64,000 bases of DNA, taken from a virus. The stretch lies in IMG/VR virus record IMGVR_UViG_3300009104_001827, positions 62,001 to 126,000 of that record; one strand, given 5' to 3'. Position 1 is the first letter of the stretch. Every line of letters starts with the position of its first letter. Made by a program: the position numbers and the translations under genes. Below the pieces are notes generated by a model. The model did no database searches. It was given only the letters and a program-made list of their open reading frames with translations, and had not been told where the DNA came from. Below, piece after piece: positions 17,893 to 25,477 of the stretch.

Positions 17893-19656
17893 ATGGCACA
17901 AGGTAATCGGTTTCATTTAAGCTATGAACGTATGGCTATGTTTGTTGATGGGGCTCCGGCATTCAAGGATGCTGGGACGATAACGCCAGAACTCTTGAAA
18001 AGAATTCAAAATATTTCTTATTCTTTTGACTATGGCGCCCAGCAATTAAAGGAAATCGGGTCTCATGAATATATAAAAGACAAATCTCCTGCTATATATG
18101 ACGGCGGCACCCTCGTTGCTCCCGCAACCTCAAGAGTTCCGATTATAACTCAGCCGCAAGTTGAGTTGAGTTTTAGTTATTTCTTTTTTACAGGAGGTAA
18201 TGAGGAGGCGATGGGATTGAACGTATCTTATGTCAAAAACGAATCTCTATATCTTAATCCGTGGGTCTCGCAAGCCTATTCCGCAAATGATACCGTCAAA
18301 CACTTAACTAAAGCGTGGAAAGCGAAGCAAGATACCGTTGGTGCAGACGAGCCTGGGACTAGCAACAAATGGGAAGACATTACCTATACCAGAATAACCG
18401 GAGACGCATGGGAGGCTTTGGCCGACTCAAATGAGCAGGCGAAATACTCTGCCGGCATATTTAACGGCTCAAAATTATATGCAAAACCCAACTGGGCAAC
18501 CTATGGGCCCACAGCCGTAGCCGACAAAGGGGATGTAAATTTTTATGTTGTGGCCGAAGACACCAATGCGAGAGAAGATATAGTCGGGAGAAAGGACTCC
18601 GCATTCGACGATATAGATTTTATAGGATTCGGAAATTGCTTTCTTACTAACTATACCCTGAACGCAGCAGTGGGGAGCTATGCCTCCTGTGATCTTACTT
18701 ACGCTTGCAGTAATCTGGCTTTTGATATTTATAAGCACAGCGATAAGCCAAAATGCCCCGCTGTTGATAATGACGGCGCAAGGTCCGCGCTAACTGTTGC
18801 CCTTCCGGACCTAACAGACGCATTCGAATCCACTTCTGAGGGGGAACCTAGCCTAGTCATGCGGCCGGGTGATATCGAGGTTAAATTCACAAATAATAAA
18901 CCCAACCAAGGCGAAGATGAAGGCTTTCATTCTCTAGATCTAAATTTTGAGAGAATGTCCATTCAGAACATGCAAATCTCGCTGGACATAGAACGCAAGG
19001 ACATTAATGCATTCGGCTCGAACTACATGAAGGACAGAAAGATTCAATTCCCTATACTGGGAACCCTTCAAATAAGCGCCACGCTAAGGGAGTTCGCCCA
19101 GAAGGGCTCAATCGAAAACATTTTCAACGACGATGTTGATTACGATGTAGAAGTTATTTTATACGATAGAACTTCTCTGTCGGACAAAAGGAAGCGCGCC
19201 ACGTGGAAAATCAAGGGCGCCAGACTGAACGCGGAAGCACATTCGGCGACTATCGACGACTTTGCTCAGATTGGCGCCTCATTTGTATTTGAAGTCACCA
19301 CTACAGGCGGCATGGATATCGTTAGGGCTTTTATGGGCGGGTTTAACGGCCCATTGTATATTAACTATGATTACCATCGATACTCGGGCGATAACCAGAA
19401 CACGACTAGGACTGTCGAGTTAGTCGATGGACTACCGCCAGTCGGTCTTCATGAAGCGATAGTAGGTAGAGTATTTACCGCGTTTTTTCTGTCTACCGCC
19501 TACGCAAACGCGTATGTGTCTGCTGTAAGAGTCTCAACAATATCTGCTCAAGGACCTTGGGCTGAAATTAATTTCGACCCGGCGAGCAGGAAGAGTACTC
19601 TTAACGAGAACGGAGTTAATTATATAACGTACGATATATTACTACCTAATTTCTAA
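17893..19656 (+). CDS. Tail-tube-like structural protein, paralogue of 19663-21312 (587 aa)
   Basis: The start ATG has AGGAG just one base upstream, an unusually short distance. Residues about 37-110 ('RIQNISYSFDYGAQQLKEIG', 'PQVELSFSYFFFTGGNEEAMG') align with the 549-aa protein ('RVQSANYSFTINRQDVNQFG', 'PTVSLDFSYYLSTGANEALLG'). The C-terminal halves align too ('SIQNMQISLDIERKDINAFG' and 'KGARLNAEAHSATI'). Each protein therefore seems to hold two tube-like domains. Residues about 121-163 are an inserted Trp module ('WVSQAYSANDTVKHLTKAWK', 'NKWEDI'). The gene is on the opposite strand to all its neighbours and converges with its paralogue with six bases between. It could be a minor or alternative tube protein or a decoration. 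The structural role is inferred; the paralogy is visible. Confidence 0.6.
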   Translation: MAQGNRFHLSYERMAMFVDGAPAFKDAGTITPELLKRIQNISYSFDYGAQQLKEIGSHEYIKDKSPAIYDGGTLVAPATSRVPIITQPQVELSFSYFFFTGGNEEAMGLNVSYVKNESLYLNPWVSQAYSANDTVKHLTKAWKAKQDTVGADEPGTSNKWEDITYTRITGDAWEALADSNEQAKYSAGIFNGSKLYAKPNWATYGPTAVADKGDVNFYVVAEDTNAREDIVGRKDSAFDDIDFIGFGNCFLTNYTLNAAVGSYASCDLTYACSNLAFDIYKHSDKPKCPAVDNDGARSALTVALPDLTDAFESTSEGEPSLVMRPGDIEVKFTNNKPNQGEDEGFHSLDLNFERMSIQNMQISLDIERKDINAFGSNYMKDRKIQFPILGTLQISATLREFAQKGSIENIFNDDVDYDVEVILYDRTSLSDKRKRATWKIKGARLNAEAHSATIDDFAQIGASFVFEVTTTGGMDIVRAFMGGFNGPLYINYDYHRYSGDNQNTTRTVELVDGLPPVGLHEAIVGRVFTAFFLSTAYANAYVSAVRVSTISAQGPWAEINFDPASRKSTLNENGVNYITYDILLPNF

Positions 19657-19662
19657 GCGTTA

Positions 19663-21312
19663 CTACTTCCATTTACCATCTGCAATAAACGGGGCGAAGT
19701 CTGTAAGGAAGTCAGCTGCTACTGCTCCACGAGATCCCGCAACCATAAGTCCTCTAGCCGTATCCTCTGGACCTCCGACTTGACAGGAGAACGTAATGTC
19801 CACTGATTTATTGTCCCCAATTGAAGAACTGAAGGCTTCCCCTTCTAGTTGTGCTCCTCTGACATAAAATGCCATTGCTACGGGGCCGGTTCCATCTGGG
19901 GTAGGCTCTCTTAAGATAAAGTGGAGATCATGATTCTCATGATCAAATAGTTGGTCCGCTACATTGCCCGCCTTAAGGTCGGAGACAATCGCACTAACCG
20001 AGACAGAAACTGTAAGCGGAAAGTCGAGCGGTCTAGAATATGCATAAGGAGTTCCAAGTCTTTGGATGGGCGTTCTACCCATGGGAACATCAATGCTAAA
20101 GCTTTGTACATGACAGGCGCCTGATGTATGGTCCGTCGGAGGATCTTCTCCGGGGAGCGTATTCATAACTCCCGCTGCGCCCGCTGCCCCCAAGTGCATT
20201 TCAATGTCACCTGGTCGCAAGCATGACCATCCATCTGCTTGGCCTGAATGATCGTCTCCGTCTTCATCTGTACTGTCAGCCGCTGCTTCGTTCAAGACGC
20301 CGCTCACTGGTGTTGGTAAGGTAAAGGTTAGTCCTCCCTGCTCCCTATTCTCGTCACTGCCCTTGCTGGAACCATTAACGGGAGTTCCCCGCTCATTGTT
20401 CACCGCAGGCAGTGGAACATTGTGAAATCCGCTGTCAGACCTAAGGTTAAGGCCCTCAACGGTCACGGAAGCTGTTGGCATCCCGCCAACGGAAGCCTCA
20501 ATTCCGTAGTTGGTAACGTACCCATTGCCGAGCGCAATTGTTGAAACCTTAGAGGCTCCTCCGGGGTCGTCGTCCCCGTCTATGTTATCAAATGCTGAAT
20601 TTCCGATGGCATCCGTGCCCTGTGGAGTCGTAAGGATAAAGAAGTTTCTTCCCCCTTCGTTTTCCGAAGCTGAGTCGGTTTTAATAAAATTGGTGGCCGA
20701 CTTGTCTTCAAGCTTCGCCAATGTCGATACATTGAATCCAAGGAGCGCTTCGTTTGCGCCTGTAGAGAGGTAATAGGAAAAGTCTAAAGAAACAGTAGGG
20801 GGATCAATGGCAACTGAATCTATCCTACTGAGTTGGCCGAACTGGTTAACGTCTTGTCGGTTAATTGTGAAGCTATAATTTGCGCTTTGTACCCTTTGGA
20901 GTTGTCTGGCTCCCTTTCTGAAGTACCAATTGCCGTCATCGTGGAGATCTTCCAGTCCAATCAGCGGAGGCTTACTCGCATCGCTAGTGTGGTCTTCTGT
21001 CACTTCAAAATAGTATGTCATATCCTCGCCGCCGAGCTTCTCGTCCTGTGAGAGTATTGTCCCCTTGGTGTAAGTCTGACCTCCTGACCATACGGCTGGC
21101 GTCTTGTCTATTGGCTTGTTTACTAAAACAAGCTTGTTTGCTTCTGGGTTAGGTATTACGTTCTCATCGTTTGTCAATGGTACGCCCAACAATCCTACGC
21201 GTTCTCCGCTTTCATAAGACGCATTTAGCGCCGACGCATGATAGCCGGTAGCCAGGGGCTGCCCAACATATAATGCTTCACTCTGATAAATTACTCTGTT
21301 TCTAGTTGCCAT
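19663..21312 (-). CDS. Putative major tail (tube) protein (549 aa)
   Basis: The start has a strong Shine-Dalgarno (AAAGGAG, 8 bases before ATG), the best on the minus strand, which fits high expression. It follows terminator-like and neck-like genes and so occupies the position of the lambda V major tail protein. Residues about 140-210 and 390-530 are the two regions shared with the 587-aa paralogue, including 'IPMGR'-like 'DVPMGRTPIQRLGTPYAYSR' and 'RGAQLEGEAFSSSIG'. Residues about 72-135 hold a divergent Trp module ('AVWSGGQTYTKGTI'). At 549 residues it is more than twice lambda gpV, consistent with two tube domains plus insertions. No Pfam-level identity is claimed; the call rests on position, ribosome site and paralogy. 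Confidence 0.6.
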   Translation of the reverse strand: MATRNRVIYQSEALYVGQPLATGYHASALNASYESGERVGLLGVPLTNDENVIPNPEANKLVLVNKPIDKTPAVWSGGQTYTKGTILSQDEKLGGEDMTYYFEVTEDHTSDASKPPLIGLEDLHDDGNWYFRKGARQLQRVQSANYSFTINRQDVNQFGQLSRIDSVAIDPPTVSLDFSYYLSTGANEALLGFNVSTLAKLEDKSATNFIKTDSASENEGGRNFFILTTPQGTDAIGNSAFDNIDGDDDPGGASKVSTIALGNGYVTNYGIEASVGGMPTASVTVEGLNLRSDSGFHNVPLPAVNNERGTPVNGSSKGSDENREQGGLTFTLPTPVSGVLNEAAADSTDEDGDDHSGQADGWSCLRPGDIEMHLGAAGAAGVMNTLPGEDPPTDHTSGACHVQSFSIDVPMGRTPIQRLGTPYAYSRPLDFPLTVSVSVSAIVSDLKAGNVADQLFDHENHDLHFILREPTPDGTGPVAMAFYVRGAQLEGEAFSSSIGDNKSVDITFSCQVGGPEDTARGLMVAGSRGAVAADFLTDFAPFIADGKWK

Positions 21313-21374
21313 AGTTTGTCTCCTTTATTCTTGGATTCCTTTGTTATTACATTCTTTTTAAAAAAATGAGAACT

Positions 21375-22238
21375 TTAAATTCTTGGATATCTATATGTTA
21401 CCACTTCGAAGTCGATAAATCCTATAAAAGTGTTGGGGTCAATTTTCTTTGTAATTCTGTCGCTGAGCTTGGAAACATCTACCCTGTCGATGTAATGCAA
21501 CGCCGCCGGATTTGATGTAAGGCGTGCATCGGAAAGTGTTTTATAATTAAAATCTGGAGCGTCACCAAACTCGGTAACGGGGTAGTCCTCAAAGCTAAGC
21601 GCAGCGAAACACTCTTTATTGGAATCATTGAAAATGGATAATATGCCGTCTAGCTGATAAATGTTCTCTGCCATAATTACGCATCGTATGTCTGTCATTG
21701 TCTGGTCTTGCCCTCCAAAGCTGAATGGGTCGTTGAAATTGCGTGCATTATTAATAAAGATCGCGGGCGTCACGTGCGCGTACGGGGGGATGGGAATTTC
21801 CTCGGCCTTAAATCGACTATTAACTTCAAATTTTGATTCAATAATTAAATTTTCTTCTGTTTCATTTGTTACATATATATTGAAATCTTTTACAGAATAA
21901 TTCGCCGTTATGGTGGAGGTTGTTGCTGCTGTTGTTATTACTCTGCCGTTTTGGTGATCTATTATAAGTTGTGGATCGGCTCCTGAGCCGTCATTTCGAG
22001 ATACCGACGACCCGTCGATCATTACGCTGTCGGGAATCTGAGCCCCCGAAATACTTTCATCGTAGACCCATTGTTTGTAGGGGCTAGAGAAGCCGTTGAG
22101 CCCTGGCCCCAACCTTGAGTCTTCAAGATAGCTTAACGCTCCAGACTTGTTCTGATATGCTTCTCCTCTTTTTAATAAATAATTATCAAGCCAAAGGGTG
22201 AAGCTGGTTGTGATTTCGTGCTGGAATTGTGGTTTCAT
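21375..22238 (-). CDS. Tail terminator / neck-like structural protein (287 aa)
   Basis: The ATG overlaps the stop of the upstream gene as TAATG, with AGAGGT 11 bases upstream, so translation is probably coupled. The N-terminus ('MKPQFQHEITTSFTLWLDNYL') is helical and the remainder beta-rich, ending 'IGFIDFEVVTYRYPRI'. I recognise no family. Its place between a neck-like gene and the putative major tail protein is where lambda U or other tail terminators lie. It could equally be a neck or portal-adaptor component. Confidence 0.45.
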   Translation of the reverse strand: MKPQFQHEITTSFTLWLDNYLLKRGEAYQNKSGALSYLEDSRLGPGLNGFSSPYKQWVYDESISGAQIPDSVMIDGSSVSRNDGSGADPQLIIDHQNGRVITTAATTSTITANYSVKDFNIYVTNETEENLIIESKFEVNSRFKAEEIPIPPYAHVTPAIFINNARNFNDPFSFGGQDQTMTDIRCVIMAENIYQLDGILSIFNDSNKECFAALSFEDYPVTEFGDAPDFNYKTLSDARLTSNPAALHYIDRVDVSKLSDRITKKIDPNTFIGFIDFEVVTYRYPRI

Positions 22239-22819
22239 TAAAATCTAATACCTCTGCTTTGTAGTTTTTTCTTAAAGTTGTTTAATATAATAGATATATA
22301 CGAGGAGTTTCTAAACCTGCCGCCTACGTTGCCTTTTACTTGTATCCCTTCTCCTGACCTGCTTGACGCAGTATCGATATTCATGTATTGCCCCATCCCT
22401 GAAATGCCGTGCTCTATGCTCTTTAGCCAGCTCCTGCCGCGAGCCCATCTTAGGGGTGTTGCCCTGAAAAGCTGCGACCTTGTTGGTATTTCAGCTGAGT
22501 ATTGGCGAACGCCTCCTTTGAGATTTTCTTTGAAAAATTTAATCTTGCACCCTCGCTCCAGGACCTCTCTTAATTCCTCTGTGGGTCGATCTCCGTCTTC
22601 AAATCCCAGGAAACCAAAAAGGCTTCCCCTGCTTACTAGGCCTGCGTCTCCCTCGTTGTTAAGATCTCTAGTGATGGGGTGATTGTCGAATTCCTCGAGC
22701 ATCTCTGATTTTGCTCGCTCGAAAAAATCTTGAGCTTTTGCGTCCATCGCCCGAACGACCTTGCGGTCTTTGAGTAAGGCCACCTGTAGTGATTGCTTCA
22801 ATGCCCTGTCTCGAATCAT
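22238..22819 (-). CDS. Neck / tail-completion-like protein (193 aa)
   Basis: The ATG overlaps the upstream stop by four bases (ATGA). The protein starts with a long basic helix ('RALKQSLQVALLKDRKVVRA'), has a Gly/Asp-rich middle and a C-terminus with 'GRFRNSSYISIILNNFKKKL'. The size, helix-then-beta layout and position between a connector-like and a terminator-like gene fit neck proteins of the HK97 gp10 or lambda Z type. No diagnostic residue was identified, so this is a positional inference. Confidence 0.4.
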   Translation of the reverse strand: MIRDRALKQSLQVALLKDRKVVRAMDAKAQDFFERAKSEMLEEFDNHPITRDLNNEGDAGLVSRGSLFGFLGFEDGDRPTEELREVLERGCKIKFFKENLKGGVRQYSAEIPTRSQLFRATPLRWARGRSWLKSIEHGISGMGQYMNIDTASSRSGEGIQVKGNVGGRFRNSSYISIILNNFKKKLQSRGIRF

Positions 22820-23277
22820 TGTGTTTCTACTGGTTTAAGATAGAGCGTATAAAAATCAACGTCAAACAATCCGTGCGGCCTTGGGTCGGAATCTACTAAA
22901 AACATTCTGCCGTCGAATTCAATGCGCTTTGCATCTCTGATGTAATCGTAATCTACCTTTTTTAATTTAATCCTCACCCTACTTCCGGAATCTACTCTAG
23001 AGATTTTTGTTGATGTCCCAAATTCACCAAAGTATTCTGTATCCCTGTTGTCATCGTAACGAATGCGAGCCTTGAAGACCTGCTTTTGCGGCACATTGGT
23101 AACGCTAGAAGTGCTCTCGCTCGTCTGGTTGTAGATATAATTATAATTGGGGTCAGTACTAATCACAACCTTCTGAGCTTCCTTATATACAACGATGTCC
23201 CTGGAGAACGTATCGTGCAGGTTGTTGAATTGGCTTGCTATTATTGATTTAGCTGCATCGGAAAGAAAACTTGACAT
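22816..23277 (-). CDS. Head-tail connector-like protein (153 aa)
   Basis: The first gene of the leftward tail-tube operon, starting 52 bases from the divergent rightward operon. Short N-terminal helix, then a beta-rich body with 'ARIRYDDN', 'RVRIKLKKVDYDYI', 'RIEFDGRMFLVDS' and 'VDFYTLYLKPVE'. The 'G..F.V.......G.....Y...L' ending is what I expect of a head-tail stopper or adaptor that closes the head after packaging. The family is not certain. Its stop overlaps the next start by four bases, indicating coupled translation. Confidence 0.4.
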   Translation of the reverse strand: MSSFLSDAAKSIIASQFNNLHDTFSRDIVVYKEAQKVVISTDPNYNYIYNQTSESTSSVTNVPQKQVFKARIRYDDNRDTEYFGEFGTSTKISRVDSGSRVRIKLKKVDYDYIRDAKRIEFDGRMFLVDSDPRPHGLFDVDFYTLYLKPVETQ

Positions 23278-23299
23278 ATATTATTCTACACTAAATAAT
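23271..23299 (+). promoter_or_regulatory. Sigma70-like promoter for the rightward 35-kb tail operon
   Basis: A perfect -35 TTGACA (23271-23276), a 17-base spacer and -10 AATAAT (23294-23299, 5/6) predict a start near 23306. The leader would be about 24 bases and contains AAGGAA 7 bases before ATG 23330. The -35 box overlaps the first codons of the divergent connector-like gene, so the two operons share this control region. Confidence 0.65.
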
Positions 23300-23329
23300 A
23301 TTGTGTATTGTTAAATAAGGAATAAGGTT

Positions 23330-23617
23330 ATGGAGGCAGAGGATATTTTTCGCAAACACTGCGAGCGGAATACGGTTACTCTTTTTAAGGGTTTCCTTGT
23401 TATGTTGGAAGACCTACAAAAGGAGCACGAAATTAATTTTGGCAAATTAAAAAGGAACCTTCCAAAGGAATACTCCCCGCTCATTGATCAAGCCAATTAT
23501 TTTGATCAAGAAAAGGTTCAGCACCTTCGAAAGCGCACCCTGGACATTGGCAATGAGGCCATTAGGAATATCGAGGGTGGGTTTGAGAATTTCACTATAG
23601 ATTTTGTCTTTAAGTAA
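23330..23617 (+). CDS. Small helical protein at head of tail operon (95 aa)
   Basis: ATG 23330 has AAGGAA at a 7-base distance. The product is charged and predicted mostly helical ('MEAEDIFRKHCERN', 'MLEDLQKEHEINFGKLKR', 'VQHLRKRTLDIGNEAIRNIE') and contains no membrane segment. It is the first gene after the operon promoter and lies directly before the two chaperone-like genes. No family is recognised. A tail assembly or regulatory role is possible by position alone. Confidence 0.65.
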   Translation: MEAEDIFRKHCERNTVTLFKGFLVMLEDLQKEHEINFGKLKRNLPKEYSPLIDQANYFDQEKVQHLRKRTLDIGNEAIRNIEGGFENFTIDFVFK

Positions 23618-23642
23618 CTATAATAAAGAAAGGAATAAGTAT

Positions 23643-24452
23643 ATGGCAACTGATGTTTTAGAAAAAGAGGATACCGACGCCCCCGTCAAAATGCGGGAGG
23701 TATATAGTTTTACGGTAGATAAGGTTGAGAAGGTTAAGGTCACTGAAACCGAGGAGCGAAAGAACGAAGACGGAACGACTGAAGAAGTTGAGGTCACCAA
23801 GGAGGTCGAGGAGCCCGTCCCTTATCGAGTAATTATTAAGCAGCCGAACCGTAGGGAAATGGAAGAAGCAGAGCTTGAATATAGTATCGAGATGAGTAGA
23901 TGTATTAAACAAGGAATTCTCACTAAGGCGATGTTGTCTAAAAAATATTCTGACAGCGGTGGGCTTATGGCTGAAGAGGATGCGTCTGCACTCACTAGGC
24001 TCTATATGAAATTCGGGGAAATCAGTAATGACCTTACGAGGTTAACCACTAAGGTTAAGAAAACCGATAAGGACAAGGAGAAAATTAAAAAATTATCCGG
24101 CAAACTCGGGGAGACCCGCAAGGATATAGTTGATATGGAAACCAATTACGCATCTTTATTCAACCACACAGCGGATTCACGCGCCCAAAATAAAGCCGTG
24201 ACCTGGTACCTCTTAAACCTGAGCTACCTCCGCAGGGATAACGAAGAGGATACCGAGCCCATTTTTAAGGGCGATACCTTTCAGGATAAAATCGATGAAT
24301 ACTACAGGCTTGAGGAAGAAGGTAGTGAGCTCTATGATATTATATCCTCAAGGCTCGCAACCTATATTAGTTTTTGGTACTACAGCGCCGGAGCCGTTAC
24401 CGACGAAGACTTTGAGACTCTACAAAAGGACATAGATGAAGGAAACGTCTAG
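23643..24452 (+). CDS. Tail assembly chaperone-like protein, upstream of tape measure (269 aa)
   Basis: ATG 23643 is preferred because AAAGGAAT lies just upstream and the protein then starts 'MATDVLEKEDTDAPVKM'; a TTG 13 codons earlier overlaps the previous gene. A short beta N-terminus with a run of E/K/V ('VEVTKEVEEPVPYRVIIKQP') leads into helices ('NRREMEEAELEYSIEMSR') and a coiled-coil-like stretch. Position and charge match the G protein of lambda-type tails, which keeps the tape measure soluble. Its stop overlaps the next start (TAGTG). Homology to gpG is not visible, so the role is inferred from gene order. Confidence 0.5.
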   Translation: MATDVLEKEDTDAPVKMREVYSFTVDKVEKVKVTETEERKNEDGTTEEVEVTKEVEEPVPYRVIIKQPNRREMEEAELEYSIEMSRCIKQGILTKAMLSKKYSDSGGLMAEEDASALTRLYMKFGEISNDLTRLTTKVKKTDKDKEKIKKLSGKLGETRKDIVDMETNYASLFNHTADSRAQNKAVTWYLLNLSYLRRDNEEDTEPIFKGDTFQDKIDEYYRLEEEGSELYDIISSRLATYISFWYYSAGAVTDEDFETLQKDIDEGNV

Positions 24453-25438
24453 TGTCCACCACCAATTACCGTAAGGCATTTAGGGATATTGTTCGAGGTT
24501 TTTCCACCACCGAACACAACGGAGCTTTGATATATATCAAGCACCTGACTCCCCACGACCAGGTGGAGCTCGAAGACATTACCGAGCTATATGAAAAAAT
24601 CGCCCAAGACCGAGGGCTCCCCACGGAGGACGAGATGTTAGAGATATTGTGTGAAGGGGGAGATTGGACAGAGAAAGACGAAGAGGAAGTTGAGCGCCAA
24701 GAGAGATTCATTAACACTATGGAGGAATCCAAGAAGAACCTAGTCCTTAAGTCTGCTCAGGATCAGCAGAATAAAATTATCGAAAGGGAACTCGACAAGC
24801 TTAATAAGAAGAAACAACAGCGACTGGATTTACTCGGCAATACTTGTGAAAAATACGCGGAACAAAGAACTCATGACTTCTACATCCTCCGCAGCTTTCA
24901 AAAAGATAAGGCCGGAGAGGTTCCTCTATATACTGAAGAAGAATATGATGAACTAGATCAAGCATATGTCTCATCTCTTGTTAATTTATATAATGATATT
25001 TTTAATTCTTTTACCGAGGAGTCTATACAGTATTTAGTATTAGAGGAGTTTTACCAACCTTACTTGGGCTTCTCTGATGACAGTATGCAGTTTTACGGTG
25101 TCCCGTTTTGCAAGCTAACATATAATCAAATAAGAATGATCGTGTATACCCGAATCTTTAAAAGTATATACGAAAATAATCAAAACATTCCAGAGAAAAT
25201 TAAAAAAGATCCAAAGGCTTTATTGGATTATGGTAGTATATCTGAAGAAGAGAAAGAAAAAATGAAGAGCAGGTTTGAGGACGCCGACGGGGCAACGCTG
25301 ATTGGGGCAACAGACGAGGATTATGAATACCTCGGCATGACTAAGCCCAACCAGGGTGTTAGCCTGCATGAGGAAGCAAAGAAAAAGGGCGGATCTCTAA
25401 GCATGCAAGACATGATGAAGCTTTCCGGGGCTGGCTAG
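24452..25438 (+). CDS. Second tail assembly chaperone-like protein (328 aa)
   Basis: Starts with GTG 24452, overlapping the upstream TAG by one base, with AAGGA ten bases upstream, so re-initiation is likely. The protein is acidic and helical, with a long charged coiled coil at about residues 85-130 ('QNKIIERELDKLNKKKQQRL') and a conserved-looking core ('FYGVPFCKLTYNQIRMIVYTR'). It lies directly before the tape measure. In lambda G and GT come from a frameshift; here the two genes are separate and joined by stop-start overlap. Role inferred from order. Confidence 0.5.
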   Translation: MSTTNYRKAFRDIVRGFSTTEHNGALIYIKHLTPHDQVELEDITELYEKIAQDRGLPTEDEMLEILCEGGDWTEKDEEEVERQERFINTMEESKKNLVLKSAQDQQNKIIERELDKLNKKKQQRLDLLGNTCEKYAEQRTHDFYILRSFQKDKAGEVPLYTEEEYDELDQAYVSSLVNLYNDIFNSFTEESIQYLVLEEFYQPYLGFSDDSMQFYGVPFCKLTYNQIRMIVYTRIFKSIYENNQNIPEKIKKDPKALLDYGSISEEEKEKMKSRFEDADGATLIGATDEDYEYLGMTKPNQGVSLHEEAKKKGGSLSMQDMMKLSGAG

Positions 25439-25453
25439 TATAATTTAGGTGTA

Positions 25454-25477
25454 ATACCTTGTCAGGGTATAAGGTAT
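25454..25477 (+). promoter_or_regulatory. Hairpin covering the tape-measure start codon
   Basis: ATACCTT (25454-25460) pairs with AAGGTAT (25471-25477) around a 10-base loop that exposes AGGG (25464-25467), the likely Shine-Dalgarno 8 bases before ATG 25476. The first two bases of the ATG lie in the stem. This could limit initiation until an upstream ribosome opens it. The structure is read by eye; no energy was calculated. Confidence 0.4.

Noticed and set aside
23278-23329. A minus-strand promoter for the connector-like operon
   Set aside because: TAGAAT-like and TTAACA-like boxes exist but at wrong spacing; left uncalled.
24440-24460. Programmed frameshift joining the two chaperone-like genes, as in lambda G/GT
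   Set aside because: No slippery heptamer is visible, and a TAGTG stop-start overlap with AAGGA explains expression of the second gene.
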